Assembly: GCA_023396215.1 (NCBI GenBank)
Contig: JAEWWW010000031.1
Coordinates: 1-12,834 of the forward strand
Direction of reading: 5' to 3'
Length of the DNA stretch: 12,834 nt
From: Bacillota bacterium
Lineage (GTDB): Bacteria; Bacillota; Clostridia; Oscillospirales; Ruminococcaceae
Below, one piece after another: positions 4,876 to 12,828 of this stretch (positions are counted from its first letter, which is position 1; each line of letters begins with the position of its first letter). The position numbers were made by a program, and so were the translations under genes. The notes under the pieces are model-generated. The model ran no database searches. It had not been told where the DNA came from and was given only the letters and a program-made list of their open reading frames with translations.

Positions 4876-5961
4876 ATGTCGAACAGATTATTTCAGGGTC
4901 TGGTACATCAGATGAGAGACTGTGTTGACAGAGTCATTGGTGTGGTTGATGAAACCGGCACCATTATTGCATGCAGCGATCTGCCCCGTATTGGCGAGGT
5001 CAGCGACTATCTGGCCATTGACCTTGGCGAAAACAGCGATGTGTTTGTCCGTGACGGAAACACCTATAAGCCCTTCGGCTCAAAAATGACCTCGGAGTAT
5101 GCGGTGTTTGTGGGCGGTACCGACGAGCTGGCGGAAAAATTCTGCAACCTGCTGGCGGTTTCGCTTTCCAACATCAAGCAGTATTATGACGAGAAATATG
5201 ACCGCAACAACTTCATCAAAAATGTGGTGCTGGATAATATCCTGCCCGGCGACATCTATGTAAAGGCCCGCGAGCTGCATTTTGGCACCGACGTCAACCG
5301 TGTGGTGCTGTTGGTGCGGATTATTTCCTCCAACGACATTTCTGCCTTCGACGTAATTCAGAACCTCTTCCCCGACAAACAGAAGGACTTTGTGTTTAAT
5401 ATCAGCGAAAGCGACATTGTACTTGTCAAAGAAATTAAGACCGGCATCGAGAGCAGAGATCTCGAGAAGCTGGCCCGCTCAATCGTCGACACCCTTGGCA
5501 GTGAGTTTTACACCAAGGTTGTGGTGGGCATCGGCACCGTCGTTTCAGGGGTGAAAGACCTTGCGCGCTCCTTTAAGGAGGCTCAGGTGGCCCTTGAGGT
5601 TGGCAAGGTGTTTGATACCGAAAAGTTTATTGTCAGCTACGATAATCTGGGCATCGCCCGCATTATCTACCAGCTGCCCACAACCCTCTGTGAGATGTTC
5701 CTGAGAGAGGTCTTTAAAAAAGGCTCGATTGAAAGTCTGGACCAGGAAACCCTTTTCACCATCCAGAAATTCTTTGAGAACAACCTCAACGTTTCAGAAA
5801 CCTCGCGCAAACTGTTTGTACACCGCAACACATTGGTGTACCGCCTTGAGAAAATCAAAAAGCTGACCGGCCTGGACCTGCGCGAGTTTGACCATGCCAT
5901 CATCTTTAAGGTTGCCCTCATGGTGAAAAAGTATCTCACAGCCAACCCCGCCAAGTATTGA
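4876..5961 (+). CDS. CdaR/PucR-type transcriptional regulator
   Basis: A 361-residue cytosolic DNA-binding protein. The N-terminal part (about 1-105, with VIGVVDETGTIIACSD) resembles the sensing domain of sugar-diacid regulators; the middle (about 135-270) resembles the CdaR GGDEF-like domain, including VVVGIGTVVSGVKDLARSFKEA; the C-terminal helix-turn-helix (about 303-330, NVSETSRKLFVHRNTLVYRLEKI) is the PucR-type HTH. Known relatives control sugar-diacid or purine use, but no such genes are here. The next gene, ftsE, begins 49 bases downstream with no terminator between, so the likely targets are its own cell-division operon, possibly by binding the palindromes over its promoter. The ligand is unknown. 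Family assignment is firm; the regulatory role is inference. Confidence 0.87.
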   Translation: MSNRLFQGLVHQMRDCVDRVIGVVDETGTIIACSDLPRIGEVSDYLAIDLGENSDVFVRDGNTYKPFGSKMTSEYAVFVGGTDELAEKFCNLLAVSLSNIKQYYDEKYDRNNFIKNVVLDNILPGDIYVKARELHFGTDVNRVVLLVRIISSNDISAFDVIQNLFPDKQKDFVFNISESDIVLVKEIKTGIESRDLEKLARSIVDTLGSEFYTKVVVGIGTVVSGVKDLARSFKEAQVALEVGKVFDTEKFIVSYDNLGIARIIYQLPTTLCEMFLREVFKKGSIESLDQETLFTIQKFFENNLNVSETSRKLFVHRNTLVYRLEKIKKLTGLDLREFDHAIIFKVALMVKKYLTANPAKY

Positions 5962-6010
5962 GCAGACGTAACCTTCGGCAAGAGAACCTTATCTGCAAGG
6001 CGGTGAACCC

Positions 6011-6688
6011 GTGATAGAAATTCACAATGTTTCAAAATGCTACGCAAACGGCTGCTGCGCCCTGAAAGACGTTTCTTTAACGGTGGACAAGGGTGAGTTT
6101 GTCTTTGTTGTGGGGCATTCGGGTGCCGGTAAAAGCACCCTGATTAAGACGCTGCTGCGGGAGGAGATTCCCACCTCGGGCAGCGTCGAGGTCAACGGCT
6201 ACAACCTGATGAAGATGAAACGCCGGCAGATTCCCATCTTCCGGCGCTCTATCGGCGTGGTCTTTCAAGACTTCAGACTCATCCCCAACATGACGGTTTA
6301 TGACAATGTTGCCTTTGCGCTGCGGGTAACCAACGTTTCTTCCAAGTACATCCGCCGCCGGGTACCCTATATCCTCGACCTGCTGGCCCTCACCGGCAAG
6401 GCCCGCTGTCTGCCGCAGGAGCTCTCCGGCGGCGAGCAGCAAAGGGTTGCCATGGCGAGGGCGCTGGTGAACAACCCCTCTCTGATTATAGCGGACGAGC
6501 CCACCGGCAACATCGATCCCGCGCTCTCTTATGAGATTGTCGACCTGCTGAATGAAATTAACAAATGCGGCACCACCGTGGTGATGGTTACCCATGCCCA
6601 CAAGCTGGTGTCGGAGTTTAACAAACGCGTTGTGACACTCGATCACGGACAGCTTTGCTCTGACGGGTTGGATTGGAGGTCCCAATGA
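6011..6688 (+). CDS. ftsE: Cell division ATP-binding protein FtsE
   Basis: A 225-residue ABC-type ATPase, the usual FtsE length, that pairs with FtsX at the inner face of the membrane and uses ATP to control septal wall hydrolysis. Walker A GHSGAGKST (35-43), Q-loop VFQDFRLIPNMTVYDN, signature LSGGE (138-142), Walker B LIIADEP (158-164) and the switch His195 (VTHAH) are all intact; VFQDFRLI and the ADEPTGNIDP stretch are typical of FtsE. Translation begins at a GTG, with AAGGCGGTG shortly upstream acting as ribosome site. The stop overlaps the ftsX start (ATGA at 6685-6688), indicating coupled translation. It is the second gene of the operon. Confidence 0.96.
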   Translation: MIEIHNVSKCYANGCCALKDVSLTVDKGEFVFVVGHSGAGKSTLIKTLLREEIPTSGSVEVNGYNLMKMKRRQIPIFRRSIGVVFQDFRLIPNMTVYDNVAFALRVTNVSSKYIRRRVPYILDLLALTGKARCLPQELSGGEQQRVAMARALVNNPSLIIADEPTGNIDPALSYEIVDLLNEINKCGTTVVMVTHAHKLVSEFNKRVVTLDHGQLCSDGLDWRSQ

Positions 6689-7590
6689 GAACCAGCAGCT
6701 TTGGCTACCTTCTGAAGGAGGGCGGCCGAAATATTATCAGCAACAGGCTGATGGCACTGGCGTCTATCGGGGTGCTTACCGCCTGCCTGCTGCTCATCGG
6801 CGGGGCGGTGCTGCTGACCCTGAACGTCAACAGCATCGTCGGCTATATCGAGGACCAGAACGAAGTGATGGTCTTTGTGGAGGAAGGCGCCAAGGAAGAT
6901 TTGATCCAGATGATGGATTTGGACCTGAACCGCATTCAAAACATTCACGAGGTTATCTTTGTATCCAAAGAGGATGCCCTTGCCCAGCAGATGGAGCTTC
7001 TGGCCGGTTCGGCGGATTTGCTGGCCGGGTTTGAAGAGGACAACCCCTTCCCCGACTCCTTCCGGCTGAAGATTGACGACCTTTCTATTTTGGGCGAAAC
7101 CCTCAAAGAGATTGAGAAGGTGGACGGGGTGGAAAGCATCAGCGCTTCGGCCGACCTCGCCGCCACCATTACCGACATCAAACGCGGCATTTCCTTCACC
7201 GGCAGCTACATAGTGGCTATCATGTCCCTCGTTTCACTGGTGATTGTGGCCAACACCACCAAAATCACCGTATTCAGCCGGCGACGCGAAATCAACATCA
7301 TGAAATATGTGGGCGCTACCGACGCCTTTATCCGTATGCCCTTTCTCATCGAGGGCATCCTTTTGGGGTTGATTGGCGCTATTTTTGCCTTTTTCCTGCT
7401 TTGGGGCGGCTATTCCTACGCCACCCAGTGGCTGGGCACCGCGCCCTCCTCCTGGCTGCAACTGGCTTATTCCAACATGGTGTCCTTCGACAGCGTGGCG
7501 TTTAAGCTCTTTGGCGGCTTTGCCGCCGCAGGCACCGGCATCGGCGCTCTGGGCAGCATGATTTTTATCGGCAAATTCCTTAAGGTGTGA
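6685..7590 (+). CDS. ftsX: Cell division permease-like protein FtsX
   Basis: A 301-residue membrane protein, partner of FtsE. A first membrane segment (about residues 22-46, MALASIGVLTACLLLIGGAV) is followed by an extracellular domain (about 50-170), then three more segments near 175-195, 220-245 and 272-295. The cytoplasmic RRREINIMKYVGAT stretch is the conserved FtsX/MacB coupling motif. In Gram-positive relatives the extracellular loop activates a coiled-coil murein hydrolase, matching the next gene. The ATG at 6685 is chosen over a TTG at 6673 because GGAGGT (6675-6680) is properly spaced and the ATG overlaps the ftsE stop. Confidence 0.96.
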   Translation: MRTSSFGYLLKEGGRNIISNRLMALASIGVLTACLLLIGGAVLLTLNVNSIVGYIEDQNEVMVFVEEGAKEDLIQMMDLDLNRIQNIHEVIFVSKEDALAQQMELLAGSADLLAGFEEDNPFPDSFRLKIDDLSILGETLKEIEKVDGVESISASADLAATITDIKRGISFTGSYIVAIMSLVSLVIVANTTKITVFSRRREINIMKYVGATDAFIRMPFLIEGILLGLIGAIFAFFLLWGGYSYATQWLGTAPSSWLQLAYSNMVSFDSVAFKLFGGFAAAGTGIGALGSMIFIGKFLKV

Positions 7591-7648
7591 CAACCCGGGC
7601 AGCGACATAACATTCAGTTTTGATTTTTGACGAAAGGGAGTGTTATCT

Positions 7649-8833
7649 TTGCATCGCAAAGGCCGATTGCACACGGCAATCTCTTTGGTGCTCAGCTTTA
7701 TGCTCGTCTTCAGCCTGATGTCCTCCGGTTTGTCGGTGGCCGTCGGGGCCAGCTCGGGCAGCGAAGCACTCAAAGACCTCAACGCCGAATACGAGAAGCT
7801 TCAAAAGGAGCAGCAAGCCATTCAAAAACAGATTTCGCAGGCACAGAGCGAGAAGGCCAAGCAGCTTGCCGCCAAGAAAAATCTGGATAACCAAATCTAC
7901 CTGACCCAGCAGCAGATTAACGTTTTGCTTGAAAAAATAAAGCTTCTTGAAGCTGACATAGCACAAAAGGAAGAAGAAATCGCCATGCTGGAAGCGGCGA
8001 TTGCAGAGAACTACGAGCTTTACAAGCAGCGCCTGTGTGCTATGTATAAATCCGGCAACTCCACCATGCTGGGGGTTGTGCTGGGGGCCGAGAGCTTCAG
8101 CGAGTTTTTGATGCGCGCAGAGATGCTGCGGCGGGTGGCGGTGCATGACCAAAGCCTGCTGGACAGCCTGACCGAGGACAAGGAGCATCTGGAGGCCATC
8201 AACGAGGCGCTTAACGCCGATAAAGAGGATTTGGCAGCCTCCAAGACCGAGGTGGAAGCGAAAAAGAAACAGTTGGGCGGATCGCTGAACCAGACGGTAT
8301 CGGCTATTCACGACATTGCCGCCATGGAAAAGCAATTGCAGCAGGATAAAGCCGAATATCAGCGTAAGATGGCGGCTATTCAGGCCGAAATCGATGAAAT
8401 CTACCGCCAACTGACCTCCTCCGGCGATTATATCGGCGGCATACTGGCATGGCCGGTTCCCGGCTACACCAATATCAGCTCTGAGTTTGGTCTGCGCTTC
8501 GGCGGTTCTGATAACCACACCGGCTTCGATATCTCCACCGGTTCCAACAGCAGCAACATCTACGGCAAATCGATTGTTGCGGCCAACACCGGCACGGTGG
8601 TCTTTGTTAAGCACGGCACCACCGGCTACGGCAAATATCTGATTATCGACCACGGCGGCGGCTTCACCACCCTTTATGCCCACACCAGCAGCATTCTGGT
8701 GAGCGTGGGGGATAAGGTTTCCCGCGGGCAGACCATCGCCAAGGTGGGCAGCACCGGCTGGTCCACCGGGCCGCACCTGCATTTTGAGGTGCGTATCAAC
8801 GGCGTGGCGAAAAACCCCCGCAATTATTTCTAG
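7649..8833 (+). CDS. Secreted coiled-coil M23 (LytM) murein endopeptidase, EnvC-like
   Basis: A 394-residue secreted protein. A signal peptide (basic HRKGR, hydrophobic core to about residue 30, likely cut near AVGA) is followed by a long heptad-rich coiled coil (about 38-255, many Lys, Gln and Glu) and a C-terminal M23/LytM domain (about 270-394). All residues needed for zinc peptidase activity are visible: His290 and Asp294 (HTGFD), His345 (LYAH), His376 and His378 (HLHFE). In contrast E. coli EnvC has a degenerate LytM domain. It probably cuts peptide cross-links in peptidoglycan at the septum under FtsEX control. The TTG at 7649 is favoured because GAAAGGGAG (7632-7640) is eight bases upstream; a GTG at 7640 would lie in that ribosome site. 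It follows ftsX by 58 bases without a terminator. Confidence 0.9.
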   Translation: MHRKGRLHTAISLVLSFMLVFSLMSSGLSVAVGASSGSEALKDLNAEYEKLQKEQQAIQKQISQAQSEKAKQLAAKKNLDNQIYLTQQQINVLLEKIKLLEADIAQKEEEIAMLEAAIAENYELYKQRLCAMYKSGNSTMLGVVLGAESFSEFLMRAEMLRRVAVHDQSLLDSLTEDKEHLEAINEALNADKEDLAASKTEVEAKKKQLGGSLNQTVSAIHDIAAMEKQLQQDKAEYQRKMAAIQAEIDEIYRQLTSSGDYIGGILAWPVPGYTNISSEFGLRFGGSDNHTGFDISTGSNSSNIYGKSIVAANTGTVVFVKHGTTGYGKYLIIDHGGGFTTLYAHTSSILVSVGDKVSRGQTIAKVGSTGWSTGPHLHFEVRINGVAKNPRNYF

Positions 8834-8855
8834 GCCTTACCATTGCTATCACCAA

Positions 8856-8884
8856 CCTGCTGCCGGGCCGTCAGGGGCGGCAGG
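8856..8884 (+). other. Hairpin between the M23 and S41 genes
   Basis: CCTGCTGCC (8856-8864) pairs with GGCGGCAGG (8876-8884), nine pairs with one G-T wobble. No T-run follows, so it is more likely an mRNA stability or processing structure than a terminator. A TATATA stretch at 8920-8925 could be a weak -10 box for a second promoter ahead of the S41 gene, but no -35 box is visible. Confidence 0.4.
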
Positions 8885-8997
8885 CCGGGGGTTTCCTGCT
8901 CCTGCGGGGGCGGCGCCTGTATATATGTATATCGGGCCGCACACAACGCGCGGGGGGCTTTGAACAGAGCTGACAAGAACAGCATAGGAGACGACCA

Positions 8998-10227
8998 ATG
9001 AGTAAAAAGATTTCTTTGGGCGCTGCCATCGCCTTTATGGCCATTGTGGCCGCCCTGACCTTCTCGCTGACTACCGTGTTTTCGATGAACAACTTCACCG
9101 ACATGGTTTACAACGTGCGCGAGCGGGAAAGCATGTATCAAAAGCTGGCGGAAATCGACCGGGCGGTGCGCGAAAAGTACCCCGACCCGGTGGACGAGAC
9201 CAAGCTGATGGATTCGGTGGCCGGCGGCTATGTGGGCGGCCTTAGCGACAGCTACGGTAAATACTACACCGCTGCCGAGTACAACCTGCACCTGCAATCG
9301 CAGGAGGGCAAGTATGTGGGTATCGGCGTAGTGCCGCAGATTGACCCCAGCGGCTATCTGTACATCAAAGAGGTGTACCCCGAATCCCCCGCATACAACG
9401 CCCAGATTATGGCGGGCGACCTGATTATCAAGATTGATGAAGCCGACCTGACCCCCGAAAACAGCCAGGACATGATGTCGATGCTGCGGGGCGACGCCGG
9501 CACCAAGGTGGCTCTGGTTATCCGGCGCGGCACCGAGGACATCGGTATGGAAATCACCCGCAGGCAGGTGGAGGTACCCACCGTCTATGGGCAGAACTTT
9601 GACGGCATCGGCCATCTGCGCATCAAAAACTTTACCGATGCCACCCGCGACCAGTTCAATAAGCAGCTCAACAAGCTGCTCTCTGAGGGTGTGGGCGCCG
9701 TGGCCATCGACCTGAGGGATAACAGCGGCGGCAGCACCCGCGCCATGTCGGCGGTGCTCGACCTGCTGGTGGGCAGCGGCGATATTGTGCATGCAAAGTA
9801 CAAGGGCGGCCGCATCGAGGTGCTGGCCAGCTCGGGCGAAAGCCAGATCAACATTCCCATGGTGGTGCTGACCAACGAAAAAACCCAAAATACCGCCGAG
9901 CATTTTGCACAGGTGCTCAAAGAGTTTGGCAAGGCCAAAACGGTGGGGGCCAAAACCGCCGGGCAGGGCACCGTACAGGAGTTTATCAAGCTTTCGGACG
10001 GTTCCGCCATCAACATCACCGTGGCCCGCTATATCTCGCCAAACGGCTTTGTGTTCGATAAGGAAGGGGTCAAACCCGACTACGACGTAAAGAACGCCTC
10101 CGAGGATATCTACTGGGAGCAGCTCGACCCCGAGCTGGATGCCCAACTGAAAAAAGCGCTGGAGCTTGCACAGGCCGGCATCAAGGTGGAGATTGCTGAA
10201 AACGCCTCGTCGCAGCCGCAGCAGTAA
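8998..10227 (+). CDS. CtpA-like S41-family protein, probably a catalytically dead pseudoprotease
   Basis: A 409-residue membrane-anchored protein with the carboxy-terminal processing protease layout: one N-terminal hydrophobic anchor (about 6-28), a cap helix region, a PDZ domain (about 95-185, GIGVV to VIRRG) and the S41 core with the conserved DLRDNSGG strand. In active CtpA enzymes the motif near NxxTASAAE supplies the Ser and GKGTVQ the Lys, 25 residues apart. Here the motifs read NEKTQNTAE and AGQGTVQ, giving Asn298 and Gln323, also exactly 25 apart; the third polar residue, Gln327, is kept. Both catalytic residues thus appear lost while the frame and fold are intact, which argues against a sequencing error. 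It may bind peptides or the neighbouring M23 protein without cutting. Ribosome site TAGGAG (8985-8990). Last gene of the ftsEX operon. Confidence 0.88.
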   Translation: MSKKISLGAAIAFMAIVAALTFSLTTVFSMNNFTDMVYNVRERESMYQKLAEIDRAVREKYPDPVDETKLMDSVAGGYVGGLSDSYGKYYTAAEYNLHLQSQEGKYVGIGVVPQIDPSGYLYIKEVYPESPAYNAQIMAGDLIIKIDEADLTPENSQDMMSMLRGDAGTKVALVIRRGTEDIGMEITRRQVEVPTVYGQNFDGIGHLRIKNFTDATRDQFNKQLNKLLSEGVGAVAIDLRDNSGGSTRAMSAVLDLLVGSGDIVHAKYKGGRIEVLASSGESQINIPMVVLTNEKTQNTAEHFAQVLKEFGKAKTVGAKTAGQGTVQEFIKLSDGSAINITVARYISPNGFVFDKEGVKPDYDVKNASEDIYWEQLDPELDAQLKKALELAQAGIKVEIAENASSQPQQ

Positions 10228-10284
10228 TCCTAAAAGCGCGACCCCGTGCATCTCCCAAAGCCATCAGGTATATTGCAGCCCTGT

Positions 10285-10319
10285 TGCCCGTATCATATTT
10301 GATACGGGCATTTCTGTTT
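10285..10319 (+). terminator. Intrinsic terminator of the ftsEX operon
   Basis: TGCCCGTATCA (10285-10295) pairs perfectly with TGATACGGGCA (10300-10310) around a TATT loop, followed by TTTCTGTTT. It lies 57 bases behind the S41 gene stop. The rest of the gene-free region 10320-10439 shows nothing recognisable. Confidence 0.9.
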
Positions 10320-10439
10320 GCCACCGGCAGATATGCAGAGCAAAGCCCTCCTTAGCACCCCCTTCTGTTGGCAAAAATTAAAATAATGCGCACACATTGC
10401 AGGGTAACTGTTTTCGCCTTGGCAGATACCGCCCAATGA

Positions 10440-10468
10440 TTGTGTTTGCCCGGTGAATATGCTAAGAT
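10440..10468 (+). promoter_or_regulatory. Promoter of the aminotransferase-trpS unit
   Basis: An extended -10 (TGCTAAGAT, 10460-10468) lies 17 bases behind a weak -35 box TTGTGT (10440-10445). Predicted start near 10475 gives a leader of about 100 bases. No T-box signature (the AGGGTGGNACCGCG antiterminator motif) is present in 10228-10577. Confidence 0.5.
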
Positions 10469-10488
10469 ATTGACTATCAAATTCACAG

Positions 10489-10510
10489 CGGTGCAGCGGC
10501 GTTTGCACCG
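10489..10510 (+). other. Leader hairpin with alternative pairing ahead of the aminotransferase
   Basis: CGGTGCA (10489-10495) pairs perfectly with TGCACCG (10504-10510). An overlapping alternative pairs GGCGT (10498-10502) with ACGCC (10511-10515). A second GC-rich inverted repeat follows (CGCCC/GGGCG around 10535-10550). No T-run is seen, so a terminator-type attenuator is not supported. Confidence 0.4.
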
Positions 10511-10577
10511 ACGCCCAAGGGGCAAGAGGACAGCGCCCGCCCGGGGGGCGACACAAAAGGAAGAGCAGGTGCTTTAT

Positions 10578-11765
10578 ATGAACTACCATTTTTCAGACAG
10601 AATCAGCGGCCTCCAGCCTTCAGCGGTGAGAGAGATTTTGAAGTTCACCGCCGACCCCACCGTGATTTCCTTTGCGGCGGGCAACCCGGCGGCTGAGGCC
10701 TTCCCCGTACAGGATATCGCCGCCATCTCGGCCGAGATACTGGAGAAGACCCCCATCGCCGCCCTGCAATATTCCATCACCGAGGGCTACCCCGCCCTGC
10801 GGGAGGCCACCGCCGCCTTTGCCTGCCGTAAGGAACAGAACATCCATGAGGGCGACCAGTTGATGATTACCTCAGGCGGGCAGCAGGGCATCGACCTTGC
10901 CACCAAGGTGCTGTGCAACGAGGGGGACGTGGTCATCTGCGAAGACCCCTCCTTTATCGGGGCGCTGAACACCTTCCGCTCCTACCATGTGCGCCTGGTG
11001 GGGGTAACCATGGATGAGGACGGCATGAATCTGGCCGCTCTGGAGCAGGCCCTGAAAAACAACCCCAAGGCCCGGCTGATTTACACCATCCCCAGCTTTC
11101 AAAACCCGTCGGGCATCACCACCTCGGCCGAAAAACGCCGCGAAATCTACCGTCTGGCGGTGCAGTACGGGGTGATGGTGCTGGAGGATAACCCCTACGG
11201 CGACCTGCGCTTTGCCGGTGAGCCGGTGCCCACCATCAAGTCGCTGGATACACAGGGGGCCGTTATCTATCTGGGCAGCTTTTCCAAGATACTCTCCCCC
11301 GGCATCCGGGTGGGGTATGTCATCGCTCCCGCCCCGGTCATCAGCAAGATGGCGGTGGGCAAGCAGTGCAGCGACGTGCACACCACCATCTGGGCACAGA
11401 TGGTCTGCGAGCGGTATATGACCACCCGCAATATGGAGGAGCATCTGGAGCGGCTGCGCGGGCTTTACCGCCACAAATGTGCGCTGATGCTGGATGAAAT
11501 CGCCCGCGAGTTTGCCCCCTCTGTGCAGGTTACCCGCCCCGAGGGTGGGCTGTTCATCTGGGCCACCCTGCCCCAAGGGGTGGATATGATGGATTTTTGC
11601 CGCCGCGCGGTGGAGCGCAAGGTGGCGGTGGTGCCCGGCACAGCCTTCTGCGCCGACGAAAGCGCCGCCAGCAGCTCGTTCCGGCTTAATTTCTCTACCC
11701 CTGCGGATGAAAAAATTGTGCAGGGGATACGGGTACTGGGTGAACTGACCCGCCAGCTCGTTTAA
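10578..11765 (+). CDS. PLP-dependent aminotransferase, class I/II (2-aminoadipate/aromatic aminotransferase type)
   Basis: A 395-residue fold-type I aminotransferase, cytosolic. The start MNYHFSDRISGLQPSAVREILK and VISFAAGNP are typical of the free-standing relatives of MocR regulators; there is no N-terminal winged helix. Pyridoxal phosphate is expected on Lys237 in LGSFSKILSPGIRVGY, with phosphate/ring contacts from SGGQQGID, SFQNPSG and EDNPYGDLRF. Substrate is not determinable; relatives act on 2-aminoadipate, branched-chain, aromatic amino acids or kynurenine. The ATG at 10578 fits the family start, with GAGCAGG (10563-10569) upstream; an in-frame GTG at 10569, nine bases earlier, has AGGAAG (10558-10563) before it and is also possible. 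The next gene, trpS, starts 18 bases after the stop, so the two are almost certainly one operon. Confidence 0.9.
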   Translation: MNYHFSDRISGLQPSAVREILKFTADPTVISFAAGNPAAEAFPVQDIAAISAEILEKTPIAALQYSITEGYPALREATAAFACRKEQNIHEGDQLMITSGGQQGIDLATKVLCNEGDVVICEDPSFIGALNTFRSYHVRLVGVTMDEDGMNLAALEQALKNNPKARLIYTIPSFQNPSGITTSAEKRREIYRLAVQYGVMVLEDNPYGDLRFAGEPVPTIKSLDTQGAVIYLGSFSKILSPGIRVGYVIAPAPVISKMAVGKQCSDVHTTIWAQMVCERYMTTRNMEEHLERLRGLYRHKCALMLDEIAREFAPSVQVTRPEGGLFIWATLPQGVDMMDFCRRAVERKVAVVPGTAFCADESAASSSFRLNFSTPADEKIVQGIRVLGELTRQLV

Positions 11766-11783
11766 GAAAGGATGCAAACCGTT

Positions 11784-12806
11784 ATGACACAAACCGAAAC
11801 CGGCAAACCCGCCCGCAAACCGATTATCTTTTCCGGCATACAGCCCACCGGGGTTATCACGCTGGGCAACTATCTGGGAGCGGTCAAAAACTGGGTTGCC
11901 CTGCAAGACGATTACCGCTGCATCTACTCGATTGTAAACCTGCACGCCATCACCGTGCGGCAGGACCCCGCCGCCCTGCGGGCCGCCACGCTGGACGTCT
12001 TTGCCCTGCTGCTGGCCTGCGGCATCGACCCCGAAAAAAGCCTGCTGTTTATGCAAAGCCATGTGAAAACCCACGCCGAGCTGGCATGGGTGCTGAGCTG
12101 CTATACTCAGTTCGGCGAGCTGAGCCGCATGACCCAGTTCAAGGATAAATCGGCCCGCTATCAGGATAACATCAATGCCGGACTGTTCACCTACCCTGTG
12201 CTGATGGCCGCCGACATCCTGCTGTACCAGACCAACCTTGTGCCGGTGGGGGCCGACCAGAAGCAGCACCTCGAGATATCGCGGGATATCGCCGGGCGGT
12301 TTAACGGCATTCATGGCAATGTCTTCAGCATCCCCGAGCCCTATATCCCCAAGGAGGGCGCCCGGGTGATGTCGCTGCAGGAGCCCACCAAAAAGATGTC
12401 GAAGTCCGACCCCAACCCCAAAGCCTATGTGGCGGTGCTGGATGGCAAGGATACCATCATCAAAAAGTTCAAGGGGGCGGTCACCGACTCAGAGGCCCGG
12501 GTGGCCTACGGCGAGGGCAAGGAGGGCATCAACAACCTGATGTCGATTTACAGCGCCGTCACCGGCCGCAGCTACGAGCAGATAGAGGCCGATTTTGCCG
12601 GCAAGGGCTATGGCGACTTCAAGGTAGCGGTGGGCGAAACGGTAGCCGAGCACCTGCGCCCCATTCAGGCGGAGTTTGCCCGTATCCGGCAAGACAAAGC
12701 CTATCTGGAGAGCATCTACCGGGCGGGCGCCCAGCAGGCGCTGGCCATCTCGCAGCGCACGCTGGATAAGGTCTATAAAAAGGTGGGCTTTCTGCCTCTG
12801 GATTAG
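11784..12806 (+). CDS. trpS: Tryptophanyl-tRNA synthetase
   Basis: A 340-residue class I aminoacyl-tRNA synthetase that charges tRNA-Trp with tryptophan in the cytosol. The N-terminal nucleotide-binding half carries the HIGH-equivalent TLGN (26-29) within SGIQPTGVITLGNYLGA, nearly the same as in Bacillus TrpS, and the KMSKS loop is intact at 204-208. MAADILLY and VPVGADQKQHLE are typical TrpS motifs. Length matches the family (about 330) plus an 11-residue N-terminal tail. The ATG at 11784 is preferred because AAGAAAGG (11764-11771) lies upstream of it; the ATG at 11772 directly abuts that site. Many Firmicute trpS genes have their own T-box leader; none is visible here, and transcription appears to come from the aminotransferase promoter. 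Confidence 0.96.
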   Translation: MTQTETGKPARKPIIFSGIQPTGVITLGNYLGAVKNWVALQDDYRCIYSIVNLHAITVRQDPAALRAATLDVFALLLACGIDPEKSLLFMQSHVKTHAELAWVLSCYTQFGELSRMTQFKDKSARYQDNINAGLFTYPVLMAADILLYQTNLVPVGADQKQHLEISRDIAGRFNGIHGNVFSIPEPYIPKEGARVMSLQEPTKKMSKSDPNPKAYVAVLDGKDTIIKKFKGAVTDSEARVAYGEGKEGINNLMSIYSAVTGRSYEQIEADFAGKGYGDFKVAVGETVAEHLRPIQAEFARIRQDKAYLESIYRAGAQQALAISQRTLDKVYKKVGFLPLD

Positions 12807-12813
12807 GTAAGGG

Positions 12814-12828
12814 TCTATTCATAATAGA
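12814..12828 (+). other. Short inverted repeat at the window end
   Basis: TCTATT (12814-12819) and AATAGA (12823-12828) form a perfect six-base inverted repeat with a three-base loop, seven bases behind the trpS stop. The window ends before one can see whether a T-run or a promoter follows. Confidence 0.3.
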
